The notes under the pieces were generated by a model. That model made no database searches. It was not told the DNA's origin and saw only the letters and a list, made by a program, of their open reading frames with translations. This document shows, piece by piece, positions 28,285-41,531 of a stretch of 64,000 nt of DNA. The stretch is from Rotaria socialis (taxonomy: Eukaryota > Rotifera > Eurotatoria > Philodinida > Philodinidae). Where the stretch lies: contig CAJNYU010000997.1 of assembly GCA_905331475.1 (NCBI GenBank), forward strand, positions 62,001-126,000, read 5' to 3'. Position 1 is the first letter of the stretch; the number at the start of each line of letters is the position of its first letter. A program made the translations under genes and the position numbers.

Positions 28285-28803
28285 ATGCACACAACTGCTT
28301 CTCCTATTCAACACTCAACTGGTTATCCATCGTTTTTATCTTATGCACATAATCATAATCATTTTAATGTCTCAATGAATACTAATGCATTGCGCACGAG
28401 TCCTAATTCGTCACATCTACTATCATATAATAGTTATAATGGTGGTCTTAATTTAACATCTCATTCAAATAGTATCAAACAATTTCAAAGTGATGATGAA
28501 GATGATCGTCAATCCATATCTCCATCTGATGACGATATAGTAAATACGACATTAATACCATTTAAAAAACGTTCTCGTACTGTACCACCTGAAGATAAAG
28601 ATACTACTTATTATGAGAAACGCTCACGCAATAATGATTCAGCGAAGCGTTCACGTGATGCAAGACGAATTAAAGAACAACTGATTCAAGAACGTGTCCA
28701 CTTTTTACAACATGAAAATTTTCGTTTATCGATGGAAAATCAATCTATACGATATCAACTTTCGCAACTAAACATGTTGTGCGATAGATCAGCGAAGCCA
28801 TGA
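28285..28803 (+). CDS. Basic leucine-zipper transcription factor, PAR/NFIL3/CES-2-like
   Basis: A single exon encodes 172 residues. The C-terminal 70 residues carry VPPEDKDTTYYEKRSRNNDS then AKRSRDARRIKEQL. The N-x-x-A-K-R-S-R-[DE]-x-R-R basic region and the K-D-x-x-Y-[WY]-E-K-R lead-in are hallmarks of the PAR (HLF/TEF/DBP) and NFIL3/CES-2 bZIP group. A leucine-zipper-like helix follows (FLQHENFRLSMENQSIRYQL) and the protein ends soon after. The N-terminus is His/Asn/Ser-rich with an acidic patch. The start is the first ATG in frame; an acceptor-like TTTTCATAG ends 7 bases before it, suggesting a 5' UTR intron or a spliced leader site. It should act as a nuclear DNA-binding dimer. An AATAAA-type signal lies near 28870. 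Confidence 0.87.
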   Translation: MHTTASPIQHSTGYPSFLSYAHNHNHFNVSMNTNALRTSPNSSHLLSYNSYNGGLNLTSHSNSIKQFQSDDEDDRQSISPSDDDIVNTTLIPFKKRSRTVPPEDKDTTYYEKRSRNNDSAKRSRDARRIKEQLIQERVHFLQHENFRLSMENQSIRYQLSQLNMLCDRSAKP

Positions 28804-31800
28804 CCATAAAACAAAACCACAGACTTTGTTACAATTTTTTCTCCTGTTTTTGTTTTCAAATTGAATATCTAATAAAAAGATTTTCTACTATTATTATCAA
28901 GTGTAAATAATGATAATAATAATAACAAGCTCTATCAGATTGATATATTCAGCTATAAAGTTGTTATTTTTCTTTTAGGTGACTCACAACAATCAAAGAA
29001 CTTCCGATAATAGGCTGAGAATTTTTTTATTTATTATCAAGAGATTAAAAAATGTTCATCAATAAAAATGCTAACAATTGTTTACTTCATTTTATATGCA
29101 TAATCATAGAATTAGCTTATGTTAATGATGCAAGATAGGAAGTTTGATTCTAAATGATATATAGAACGTGACATTCCCTTTGAATCAGTAGTATGTGAAG
29201 TGAATTGAATATTTAAATACCCAATAATAATCATCGCGATATGTGAAGACTTCTTTGCATTTAAAGATAAAACTTATACTACAATCAAAAGTATGAAAAT
29301 TGAATCATACATTTCTTTTTAGTGAAAAGCAAATGATGCTTTAATATTATCTATATTTGGAGTCATCAAACAATTTTAGTGAAACCCTCTTTATCAGTAT
29401 GAGGATAGTTGTTTTCATAGTACGTGTGTAGTACGTTTGTTTTGCGAAGTTTTTTTTTCTTCAAGAATATTTGACTATTTTAGAGCATAGATTGAAAAAT
29501 CTTCTTTTTCACAACGAAACATATCCTAGAAGTTACTGAGAATAGGTGTGCTATCGCTTTTATGACTGTTGCAGCCATGCACTAGTTGTCAGAATTTAGA
29601 AAAGCTCCATACTTTATGAAAATAGTCAATTATGAAAATAGGTGTTCCAAATGAACTCGAGAAAGAGTTCAACATTTACATCGATGCATGCGAAAACTAT
29701 GAAAGTTCTGATAAATAAATCTAAGATTCTATAGTGACGACCCAAAAACAAATATATGAAGATTCATGTGTGTAGCGAAATATAGTTTTCTGAAGGTAAA
29801 AGACTGCACTTAGTAGTGCATCTTTGAATTACATTTAAATATTTTTTGCTACAAAATATGTTGATATCGAAAGAATGTTTTATAAAAGCAAGAAAATCAA
29901 TTAGCATATATCAACAATCGTGCTGTTTGTTTGTCAACAAAAATAAATATAATTATTTGACAAGAGCGAGACAGGAAATCAAATTTATATACAAATTTAA
30001 CATAAAAGAATCTATATCTATCTCGTTAGTGATTAAAGAACGATAGAGATACGGAGTGAACAAACTGATAAAAGATTCGTTGTTGAACATTTTCATTCGC
30101 ACTAAATTTGTGTGCAAACTAAAAGCAATAGATTACCCTTGATATCCTAAATACATTTTATCATAGCAAAGAAACAAACTTTTCTGAATATTGATTGTTA
30201 TTATCTTTCATGGCTAGTCTTTGCATTAAAATCATACAAATATTTGTACATCTTTAGCTATTAGTTAACTTTTCTAGACAGAAGCTGTCTCTATGTCAAC
30301 AGAAATAGCAAATATGAACGAAATTTAATTTCTTTTTTCCAGTTGTTGCAACTATCACCAATAAATAGAAAGCACAAGAGAGCGAGAGAATGAATACAGA
30401 TGATAGTTACGAGAATGGCTCCCATAGGTTAAGAGTAAGTTATATGACTGAATACTATGAACCTGATGTTCACTTCACATCAACGAAAGAAGTGATAAAC
30501 AAAACGTTATAGAATATCAAACATTGAATTGTAAACTTTGAGCTCGATAACGTCTCATAACTGTTCACATACACCCTCGAACTTTGAGACCGTGGGTGTT
30601 GCTCAGGTGCAAACTAATACTTACTTAGCCGACCCAGATATACAAAAACGTTGTGCTCATGTGTTGATGATGAAAAGTGACGAAATCAACTCGTGAAAAA
30701 GGTCTCTTTATTTACTAGTGATGCGTTTAAACGGGCTTATCAAAGATATTGATTATGTGTACATGTTTTAGCGAACGTAATTGATAGATAAACCAATTGA
30801 ATTTCTTAAGTAAATTAAGATTAAAATCGATTAACCTCATATAAATCGACTGTTGGAAATTTAACTGTTTTGAATCATAATTTAGATGGAAGAAATCGGC
30901 AAAAATCGCAGGGAAATAGTAACATTAATATTGATTTGTAATCAAAGAAAAAACTAATGAGGCCGGATTCGTTTTGCATGGATTTACATAAAGGCTAGTA
31001 TTCAATATTTATATAGCATTTTTCAAAACATTAATACTATAATTGTCTTTACAGCAGCAGAAAGAAATTAACTATCGATTTTTCAAGTATTTGGGTTCAT
31101 TTTTCTTGTATGCAAAAAAACGATGGACATCATCAACAGGATCTTTCAACGTTGCCTACACTGATATAGATCTTAAACCAACACAAAACGAAAATCAATT
31201 TCGATGAGAAGTAGACATAAGAAAATTAAAATCGTTAAAACTTTTGCTAAACTACCTGAAATAAAACGACTCCACAAAGGCATAAGACTAATTCCAAAAG
31301 ATGTTGTTTTTCATATGTAAATAAATATTTTATTTAATCATATCAATTCAAATTTTTTGGCAAAAAAAGTCCACTATTTTTTACTTCAATGTTGATGCAG
31401 TGAAGCAGAACCTGATTGCTTTTATTCGTGATCCATAAAGGCACAAAATAGTTGAATATAATGGAAAGCACAGCTAACTTTGTGACTTAAATCTCGAATA
31501 TCCTAAGAATCTAGGCAACTATAGGTAGACAGGCGAGTTTGACTAGCAATGGTCACGAAGCTCGTTGCCTCCGGCGAGAAAAAGAGATTGAAGCAAATTT
31601 TATGAACTGAATTCGTCAGAGCTCACTAAAAATCAACTGATTTGGGATGACTTTTGACAGATTTATTAATGGTTTCTTATCGTTTGAAAGAGCTGAAAAC
31701 TAAGATACCAGATTTAATATCACACACCAGTGAGTTGCAAAATTTTTAAAAAACTAACTTAAATGATGAATAAGCGTAAGGGATATTTCTAGCTTTTCAG

Positions 31801-34309
31801 TTTAATCCATGAAAAGAACCTTTGCCATCGAAATCCTACTTTGATTTTGATCAAAAACTACACAGTTGTGATGGGCTCAATAAAAACGTTTGTTTTTGTG
31901 AATGAAAGAAAAAAAAGTTAAATTGCTATCCTGTCATCACAAGACAGTCTTCGTCTTCATTTTTGTTAACGCTGAATGAACGAAACTCATTTCATATTTC
32001 TATATGTTGTGTCATCGGCGTTTTCCCTGCTCAGAAAAGATTTAGTAGCACTGTGAGACTTTTTAAAATCATCTAAATGCTTAGTTTTGTTTTATAAAAA
32101 TCAATCGAAATTAGCAACTGTTTACAATTATCTGAACGCAACAAAAACTTGACGTTAGATATTTTTTCCTGATTTTGACTGCTTCCAGATATTTTTACGT
32201 TTATTTACACTATTTTCGATAATTTTATTTCAATAGTGGAATTTCGCTGGCTATCACCACCACATAATAATATGGGATACATATGGCTACTGAAGCTATG
32301 ATATATATCTTGGTTTACGCTCACTAATGTAATCAATAGAAAATTTTTCATCCATGCTTTATGAAGTTTCACGTTGGGAAAATTTTCGGATGCTTACTAA
32401 CTAAATTACAGAAGGTTCATTGATAAAAGCTACACAGGGCATTCATCGATTAGCGAATGCTCTGTTTGCGAAAGTTATATTGACGAAGTTCCAACCACTC
32501 AACACACTGCTTCATCCACGAATTTGTCGTTGTCAACAACTCATGGTTCGAATATGTCCCGTCATTTTATATCCTTATCCGTAGAAGTAATGATTATCAT
32601 ATTGGTTCTTTTAATTTCAATGCAAAGTAAGAGAATAGAAGGACAAGATGTTCGAGTTCGTTGAAGAAAATGGCTTGTCTCTGGCCATTAATGTTTTTAA
32701 GTAAGATCATCGGTCGAAGTTATTGGTACTGTTTTCATTTAGTCAACTCACAAGAATGTAAGCCAGACGATATTTTGTCTTGCTAAATTCTGGACAATCA
32801 GTTGTAGGTGTGCAGAATTGTGGTTTTCATCGGTGCAAAGCACAGTTTTAGATTTTTCTTTTACAAATTTCTCTGACAAACTTAGTTAAATTCATCAAAT
32901 CAATCCCTTTTTGTGCGTCGAAAACTGTCGTCCGTTCCAAAAATTCCGTTTCTCAGTTGATCGACACAGTTCTAGTGCTTATTAGAGTTCTAAAGGCTGC
33001 CATTGAGAGAAATGTTAAGTTCAATTGTGCTACAAAAAGTTATCATCTTTATTAAATTGTTCATAGATACAATGCTAAAGTATAAATGGTTCTCTTCGTC
33101 TTCTGAACACCGTTCGAGAGTTTCGACTGTGATTGTTGTCATGAGAGCGGAAATTCTGTATTTCCTGAAGTATTTTCTTCTGTCAAAACGATCTCACAAA
33201 CAAGAAAAATCTGTGTTATATCTGAATGAAGAAATTATTCTTTTCACATATGAAATTTGCTACTACTAAGAAGAAATCTTCTTCGTTCTGTTTTGATTTC
33301 GAGCCCTTGAAAACTATCATATTAGACATCCATGTTAGACTGCTCGAAGACTTTCTGATCGATCGATAATTATTGATCTTTCAAGTGGTTAGATTAAGGA
33401 TTTTGTTAAATTCCTTCAAAAAGACATTTTCAAATGTTCATTATGCTACCCTAGAAGAGTTGATCTTTCTTTCACACCTTTTTTTTGTAATTTCATAACT
33501 ATCTAAAAATCATTTGGCATACAATGATGGCAAGCCACAAGTAAAACCGGAATCTACGGCGATGTTAACGAAAACACCATCATAACGAATATTGTTTTAT
33601 GAGTTCTTGAGAAAATTTAGATATATTGACTTTATGCTTTATCCCGAAAAATGAATTATTTATCAATTAAATTCCCTATAAAGTATCTGAAACTCGATGA
33701 AAGCTCGATTCCTTAATTAAGCACATGAAAGATGTTTTCATTCGATTTAGATTTCTTTAAATGGTTTTTAAAAATTGCCAGCAAATACTAAATTTCAAAC
33801 TAGTACACAACTAAAAATTAAATAGATAGCACTCATGTTCTAATCTCCGCCCTTCTCATTTATTCGATAGCTAAGGTCAACCGTGACCTGTCGAAGTTTG
33901 CCAGAATCCAAAGAAATCCGGTCCTCATGCATTTGATTCATCGACATATTCTCTGTCGTAAAAAAGATTCATGAGTTAATGTTGTTTTTGCAAAAATTAA
34001 AACAAAAAGATAAATGTGTAAATCATATTCACGGTTACTGCATCTCTTATAAACCAATGTAGCATGAAAAAGTTAGCAAATAAATGAGTAAGCAATAAAC
34101 AACGATAATAGATATAAAACTTTTATAATAAAATCTGTAAATGAAGGATATGACAACACGTCTTCTTGTTAATATAATTCGGAGAAAAAAACAATTACAT
34201 TAATCATTCGAAATAAATCACAATTACAAACATATACGAAAAGAAATAAATGACACAGAATCGCAAAAGAAAACTGAATATTTATTTGAAAACAAAAATG
34301 AGCAGATAT
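28804..34309. other. 5.5 kb stretch without a recognisable gene
   Basis: The first part is the 3' UTR of the bZIP gene. Beyond it I see AT-rich sequence with slightly more GC around 31.4-33.4 kb and some open stretches (for example 32436-32663 plus, with a hydrophobic run ending at a stop; 33003-33269 plus), but no family signature. Between about 34100 and 34309 is the probable 3' UTR of the LGL gene. Confidence 0.45.
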
Positions 34310-37300
34310 TTAAGTATGTATGGCAGGTGTCTGTTGAGATGGTGATGATGATTTATTATTTTTACCATTGTAGCAATGAACTTCATTTATGGTTGGTGCT
34401 TGGCGAACTTTTGCCGAAATTAATTTAGCCGGTTTTGGTGGTGGTGGTGGTGGTGGAGCAGCTTTTTTACTTGATTTTGATAGGACTGGTGAAATTGATG
34501 CATGATCACCATTTTGTGAAACTGTTATTGAGGGTTCAGTGGCAACTAATAGAAGAGCAAAGCATCGATGAGAAAAAAAGTTCTGAGAATACTTAGATTG
34601 ATGATAGTTTTAATAACTTTTCAGTCTGCCTAAGGTATTTAAGGGAAAAAATAAATTAACTCTTTAATGTTATTAAAAAGTAGATATCGAAATTTTGATT
34701 ATATTCTCATCATCTTAAAAAAAACCAAGCTAATTCTACAGATCTATTACTTTGACAAAGAAATACTTATTGAACTTTCAATTCTGAAGAACTGTCAGAT
34801 AGAAAATAAATCTTTTCGGGATAATGAACATTCTGATGAATGTGATACATTCACAAACTAGACATTCAAAAGAAGAAGAAGAATCATGCTTTTCAATTGT
34901 GTATTCTACCTAACGATAGATTCAAGAATATTCTGTCGGTATTCTATCGGAATAGGATGTGTTACTTGAAAGAATGCCTTGATTGAAAAGAATTACCTTT
35001 TAATGGAGTTGATTGAAATGAAGGTGGATCATGTTCAACCGGTTTCAAAACTTCATCACTAGAAATGATATATAAAGCTTAGATCGAAGAAAACGAAGAG
35101 CAATATTATTTACTTTGACGGTTGATTATTTGTAATATTCATTGAATTTATATCAATAGCTGAATCCGAATTTGTACTAAGACCACTGTTGTTTTCATTT
35201 GGATTCGATTTTATTATTGTTATTGATTCAGGTTCTTCATATTCATTTTTATTCTATATTAAAAATAGAGTGAAAAGACTAAAATTCTAATTCTACGAGT
35301 ATTTACATCAATAGTTTTTGGTGTTGATGAGAAAATGGAATCTTTTGATAATATTTCATGTGTCAATTCTTCTACGTGATCGTGAGATTCATCTCTTTTC
35401 GAACTGATTTGTTGGCTCGATTGATCTTCATTTGACCGTAATATTGTTTTACGTTGCAGTTTATCATAGGAAATCATCATGGAACAAGGTGAGCTATTTT
35501 TTAATGAAAATGTTACTTCAGTAAATTCAGATGATGATTGTAAATAAAAGGCATGTGCATAGGGTGTAAATTGTAAACTTGATAATGCTGTTATATCAGT
35601 TGGTTTTACACAATTAAATAATATTTGACGACGAAATGTTGGTAATGAATAAATACTAATGTGACCCATATTATCCAAACAAGTAAGGCAATATTCAGAA
35701 TGAGATTCATCTGGATTATCTAAATTAGTTTTTACCATTAATGAATCAAGAAATAAAAAATGATGATCTATTCAAAGCAGCGATTGAATCTGTTGAATCA
35801 CGCGAATAACCCGACTATAGGATTACCCAGTGAATGAAGAATATTCGAACTCAAAAACTAGACCAATCTACATACAACACAATCATTGATAAGTTTCTAA
35901 AGAAAATTCTAGAAACAATGCTCTTAGAAATTCTCGTGTTAGATGTTTCACTGTATTAGTCAGCTATTTGATGAGAAACATCAAGATCTTTCTAGATGAT
36001 TTTGAAGTGTTCAAAAATAAGACGAATTAATTAAATGGATTTTATAAAAAGATAAATGTGGAAACTTCGGATTTCATCCGAAAGTTATGTGAACTGCAAA
36101 AAGTGCATGGGATGTATGAGTCATTCTAGAATGTCTGAACACCAAAATTATCATGAGAAACTAGGCAATTTGATTTCTGGATGCAGTTTTTGTGCATTTT
36201 GAGACGTTTTTCAGGCGATGTTTCATCAGAAAGCTACGGTTTAGCTCAAAACTAATATCAGATTCGGAATCAGCGTTAAAAACTGAGTCGATTTATATAT
36301 GTTGTGAATAATTCTGAGAAAGATTTATTTTTTGAAAAAAATTCCCTGTACTCCTCCTCAGGGATGGCCTGGTCAAAAATGACAATTTTTTCGATAACTC
36401 AACCATTTCTTGAGGGATTCTTCTCATCTTCGAACTCGACCGAGATATTCATGAGATTGAACTGTGTGGAAAATTTCATCACGGTCTGACTCTCCTTTCG
36501 CAAGTTATCGTGCCTACGGCCGGCCGGACACACTGACCGATTCTAGTGTACTCTTTTTTTTTTGAGTACACAAAAAATATAGGTTTCACGTAATACTTAG
36601 AATGATACTTCTGAATACTGAAAACCACCGATTTCTAGGTATTTGCATACTCATCGTATTGATGATGTAACAAAATAACATCAGTCTTTGCTTATTGAAT
36701 AGTAATATTTATATACCTGTTTTTGATGAAAATTGATTGATATTAATTTTTCGCACACGTGTACCTTCTGTTGCTGTTAATTTAAATTTTCCCGACGGTT
36801 TTAAATGCGGTAATGTAAATATCTAACAGAAAAAAAAGTTTTTGTTTTAAAATAACAACCTTAAATAAAAAAATGCTTTGTCGTACTTTAAATTGTTCTT
36901 CAGAGCAGATAAGTACTTTATGTGATGTTACATTTTCTGAGTGTGTTGGTGTGGTTTGAATCGGAATTTCTGCAGTTAACAATTTTGAATCTATTGGTGG
37001 AATATTTGAGCCTTGTCCTATCGATTGATTCAAACCATCAAGTACAATAATACTTAATACAGGCGCTTTATGTTTTAATCGAATTTCTTTAGCTAAAATA
37101 AATCATTCAAAAATTTAATTGATAAAAAAAACTATAGTGATTATGTTTACCTAATGAGCAACTACTTGTTTGATCCGTTGTTATTGTAGTTCTATTTAGT
37201 GTTTGAGATTCAAAACCAATGATAGAATAAACATAAACATGGCCACTGTTTGTACCAGCCCAAAGCGAACGAGTTCGATCATGAACTAGATAAATAGAAG

Positions 37301-40300
37301 AAAACAATAGTTCAATAAAGAGTAGAGCTGATATATTCCTTTTAACTTACGACTATTAAGGTATGTTTTAGCAAAATAAAGACAACGAACCATACTGACG
37401 ATTGGATCATCGTTTTGTTTAAATTCTCGAAATTCAACTTGTCGTTCAATAGGTACACGTGTTATTTGTTCTAAGTGCATATTTGTTGCTGATAGAGGAT
37501 GACTTTCATCGACTCGTGGTGTAGTTGGCGTCATTGTTGATTTTTTTGTTGTTCGTCCTTTACGAAAACGTCGAAAAGATTCACGAAGAGATTTTTTCAA
37601 TGAACGACCACGAATTAATGTTGATTCACCAAATGACGAAGGTACTTTTGAGGCATGTCCTAAACTATTTGGATCAAGTGTACATTTAGCAGTAAGAATC
37701 CGGCTTTGTTGATAATTAATTAATGCAAAGCCATGTGCTGTACCGACAGCATAACTAGATCAAAGTAAACATAAATTGTTGGTGTAAAAGTTGTGAGATA
37801 AAAAAAAAACATCTAGTATATGATATAGCTGCTGTTACAAATCATATGAAGATATTTTATTTTGCCTATTTTAAGACGCATCCTGACCATCAATTTACTT
37901 AATCCTCTATAAATATGCAATGAAACAGTAGCTGATATATGATTTTTCATCGTATAATCACTACGGTCTCTTACGACTTGTGGCACCGCAGTGGGTGTCT
38001 AAGCGACTGAATTACCATACATCTTAGTTGTATGCATATTCAAAACTGCTATGGAAATATTGCTATCATCCCAATCTACTTCTACTATGATTTCAGTCAT
38101 CGGTTAAATAATGAATCAATAAAGTTTGATAAGCTCAAATTTACACGTCCGTATATTTTATATCAGTTGCTTCAATCCTAAACACAATCTATGAGTTTCT
38201 TATTTTGAGAGTTATTATATGCCAGTGTTGATCGTTCACAAGAGAACTACTCTACCTACTAAATCAATATCAGATCGAGACTATGCTAATTTAATAAAAT
38301 TCATTTCTAACTAACGATAGAATAGTCTAGAATAAGTTCATTTTAAACGACGAACCATCTTGCAAACTCAAACTCAGCAATGAAATACATTGTTCTAACT
38401 TATAATGAAGTTCCAACTCAATACTCGAAAACTCTTACGCATAAAACAAAGTACTTCCAAGCCTCTTCTGTTTTGTTCTTCGTGGTTGTCTCGATTTCTA
38501 CTCCTATGATAAGACTACTCGTTTCAGACTTAGTTTTATCAAATGAAGATTATTAATATTGAAATTAAATATACCATTGAATATCCGAGCATAAAGCTAA
38601 AGCTGAAACAGCGGCTGGTGGATAAAGTTGAACACATGATGTAGGAAGAAAACCAGATGATACAAATGTTGATTTAGTTTTCATTTCTTCGTGTCCCTTC
38701 CAGACAAAACTTTCACAACCATCCAATAGATTGACTGTTGTCATCTACAAGAGCAAATGAAACTTACATAGTTTTAGTTTTCCTAATGGAAACTTAACTT
38801 ACTGGTAGATTTACATCAGTAGGTTCAGCTGTAAATTGAAAAGTAAGTACTTGACCAGCAGTGCCAGCAGCAATAAGTGTGTCGGTATTCGTACATAATG
38901 CCAGTTTTTGTATAGCAAGACGTGGATCATCACAATATGGATCATAAATACCCGTCTAAAGTATATTTATATTATAATTGCAAAGGTTATCGTAGTCCTT
39001 CGAAGCTCTAAAATTCTATCGAATCATCTGAAATTTCAATTTGACGAGCAAAATGTTCTACAAAATCCATGTAAATTCTACATAGAAAACTCCAATTCCT
39101 TCAACAAATTAATCAATTACAATTCAGACATCGTAGATCATGTAGATTTGCATGAGCTATACGTATCCGCAAAAGAGATTGAACCATTAGGCGATTGCTT
39201 TCAACATACTAGAGATTGATCTAAACGTGAACGCTGGATTGTAAAAGATTCCAATCTTTGCATGACTAGGAGTCTACAATGTCGATACAATGAAATCGTT
39301 TCTTTGACATCGATTGAATATAGCAAAATATTTGATGTACGCATTTCTGGACAGGGATAAATCAAAAGATCTGAAACTTCCATAATTAATTGTACTCATC
39401 GAGAGCTCTCTCAATACAAATTTAGTAAGGAAGATTCAAGAATAGAGTCTGGAAATATTTCCCACTTGCAAGATATCTGCAGTTATTAGTTGTATAGTTC
39501 GTACTCATTTTATATTAGTGAAAAATCATTGGGATCTATATAACATGTTTACTTTCAGTTCAAAAACAGCTAACTTTACTCAAATAAAAACCTGTATTCT
39601 AAATAGAAAAATTCTATTCGACAGTCAACCAACCTTTCGAAATGGTGGCCATGTTTCTTCATCGATATCATCATTAGGTGCTTGTTCAATTTGAAAATAA
39701 TCACTTGTCTTTAATTTACAAATCAATGGCATAGAAATATTAGTCACATCCCAAAATTGTACTGATCCATCTTCATGTCTGAGAAAATTAAAAAAATTCA
39801 ATTTTTCTCTTTCCTTCTTCTTTCTTTGGCATTTGACTCACCCTGTGAGTAATAAATTCTTCTCGTGTGAATCATCATTGATGACTTTTTTAATTTCCCC
39901 TCCTGTTATTGGCCATTGCTAAAAATAATGTTAATTCAATTTTTATAAAAGAAATTTAATTAATCAACAAACTTGATCAGAATTTTCTTCAAATTGTACT
40001 GAAGCATAGTTAATAAGTTTTTTATAAAATTCTTGATTAACATTACATGCAAATGTTGTACATATAACGGGTGATGCATGAATACTATTCAAATAGGGTA
40101 AATGATACGATGGCCAACTATCAGTTAGAAGATCAACCATAACGATTTCTTCATTTAATAAAATGACAAGTGATTGAGGATCATCACGAGCTAAAATTAT
40201 AAAAGAAAAAGCAACGATCTCTTTTGAATGTTTATTTATTTTTTTCATTCAATTTTCCTACATCCATCGCTTGATAATTTGTCGATAGTAAAAAAATCAA

Positions 40301-41531
40301 TAATTCCTGTTGTAAAATCGAATGTAACATGCCGTGTACGTTCATTATTGTGCTCATTTTCACATAAACAACTAACAGTATGTTTATTAGAGTAACTTGA
40401 ACGAGGTAAACCACCGGAAAATATTATTAAAGGGTCACCACTAATAGAATCAAAAACAAACATTTTCAAATCGTTTAAAAAATCAAATATTACTTTCGCA
40501 TAATTTTAACATTAATTTTGGTCATTGATGTGCATGGATATGGACCATAAGGAATTTTTTCTGTTTCAACAATATTTAATTGTTGCTTAGCATCCCATAA
40601 TGCATAACTCCCATTACTGTGGCAAGTGGCAAAATTTCTACCTTGATTATACCAACAAACCGATTCGACTTCCTATTTAAAGATGAAATCAATTATTTGA
40701 AAGTAATAAAAATAAAATAACAAACTTGTTTATAAATATAAGTTCTATCATGACTATTTGATGGTAAATCCCAATGAACAATAAGTGTATTTTTATAACC
40801 GATTAAGACGTTATCATCATTGATTGGATGTTGTACAATAGATTGTACAGAACCCGGATGAATAATACGTCCACTACAATTTTCAACAATTCTAAAAAAG
40901 ACAAAAACATTTTTTTTTTTTTATACACATCATTCTTTTATTTTTATTTTACATTTTTTCAATAGTTTCAGTTGGAATGATTGGCTTTGTATTAAGCGAA
41001 AAATTTTCAATATTGAATAAATAGATATTTCCATTTTGAAGGCCAATCAATAGATTTAAATTATTTCTTAATAGACATAAAGTTTGAGTATCTTTTAAAA
41101 TGCTTTCACTATTCTCATTTGATGTACATATATGATCAATATGTATACTATTCAAATTATTTATTTCGAGTAAATGTAAATAACCATCACTTGTTAATAT
41201 AAGCACTCTTGCGATACCATTTAGAAATATTATTTTTCGTATTGATGACGGATTATTAAGATTATATGATACTTGAAAATTTGGCTGTCCATAACTAGAA
41301 ATTTTAAAAAAATCTAGAAAAAGAATAAACTCTCAAAAAAACTTACATTCGAATTTCACCTGCATGTGTTCCGATAGCGATTAATTTCAATTGAGGATCA
41401 TAGGCAATAGCTGATGGATGTGAAGGAAAGCCACGATCACATATTTTACTGAAGCTAAATAATTCTTTTTGAAGACGTCGGCGTGCTTCATTATCTTCGG
41501 GTTGTTTACGACCAAGTTTGAATTTAAACAT
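34310..41531 (-). CDS. LLGL1: Lethal giant larvae (LGL) WD40 polarity protein
   Basis: Eighteen exons: 41347-41531, 40953-41294, 40726-40891, 40494-40672, 40262-40440, 39973-40190, 39842-39918, 39634-39778, 38803-38955, 38575-38744, 37351-37754, 37151-37285, 36887-37092, 36717-36822, 35307-35719, 35114-35253, 34997-35058, 34310-34545; about 1171 residues, all phases consistent. Start MFKFKLGRKQPEDNEARRRL matches LLGL1/2. Landmarks: IIFSGGLPRSSYS, VTFDFTTGIIDFFT, LLLTGHEDGSVQFWD, SLKKSLRESFRRFRKG (about residue 650), VRCLYFAKTYLN, SLWAGTNSGHVYVYS, ICSEEQFKIFTLP. It should fold as twin beta-propellers at the basolateral cortex. The SLKKSLRESFRR segment holds three Ser with the spacing of the aPKC target sites that release LGL from the membrane. 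The C-terminal tail is Asn/Ser-rich with a run of seven Pro. Length is close to Drosophila L(2)gl. Confidence 0.95.
35720..36716 (-). other. Long LGL intron containing a repeat-like insertion
   Basis: A 997-bp intron in a gene whose other introns are mostly short. Its second half (about 36300-36571) has different, more GC-rich texture and ends in a hairpin; see the next entry. Confidence 0.6.
36300..36571. repeat. Repeat-like insertion ending in a GTGTACTC hairpin
   Basis: Within an LGL intron the sequence becomes less AT-rich and ends with a GC-rich motif (GGCCGGCCGGACACAC), then GTGTACTC, ten T, and GAGTACAC: an exact 8-bp stem around a T-run at 36546-36571. The closing hairpin with a T-run resembles the end of a short interspersed or foldback element. 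The left boundary is uncertain, and no coding capacity or family is recognised. Confidence 0.4.
37755..38574 (-). other. Long LGL intron, no feature seen
   Basis: An 820-bp intron between ...CSDIQ and CYAVGTAHGF. I see no exon or repeat in it that I can support. Confidence 0.6.
38956..39633 (-). other. Long LGL intron, no feature seen
   Basis: A 678-bp intron between ...WPPFRK and TGIYDPYCDDPRL. An open plus-strand frame at 38908-39219 crosses the exon edge and has no family signature. Confidence 0.6.

Noticed and set aside
32400-32663. Open plus-strand stretch ending in a hydrophobic segment, resembling a membrane-protein tail
   Set aside because: Two frames are open at once, no start exon or family signature is found, and codon use is not convincing.
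33003-33269. 88-codon plus-strand open frame
   Set aside because: Hydrophobic, unsupported by splice sites or any family signature.
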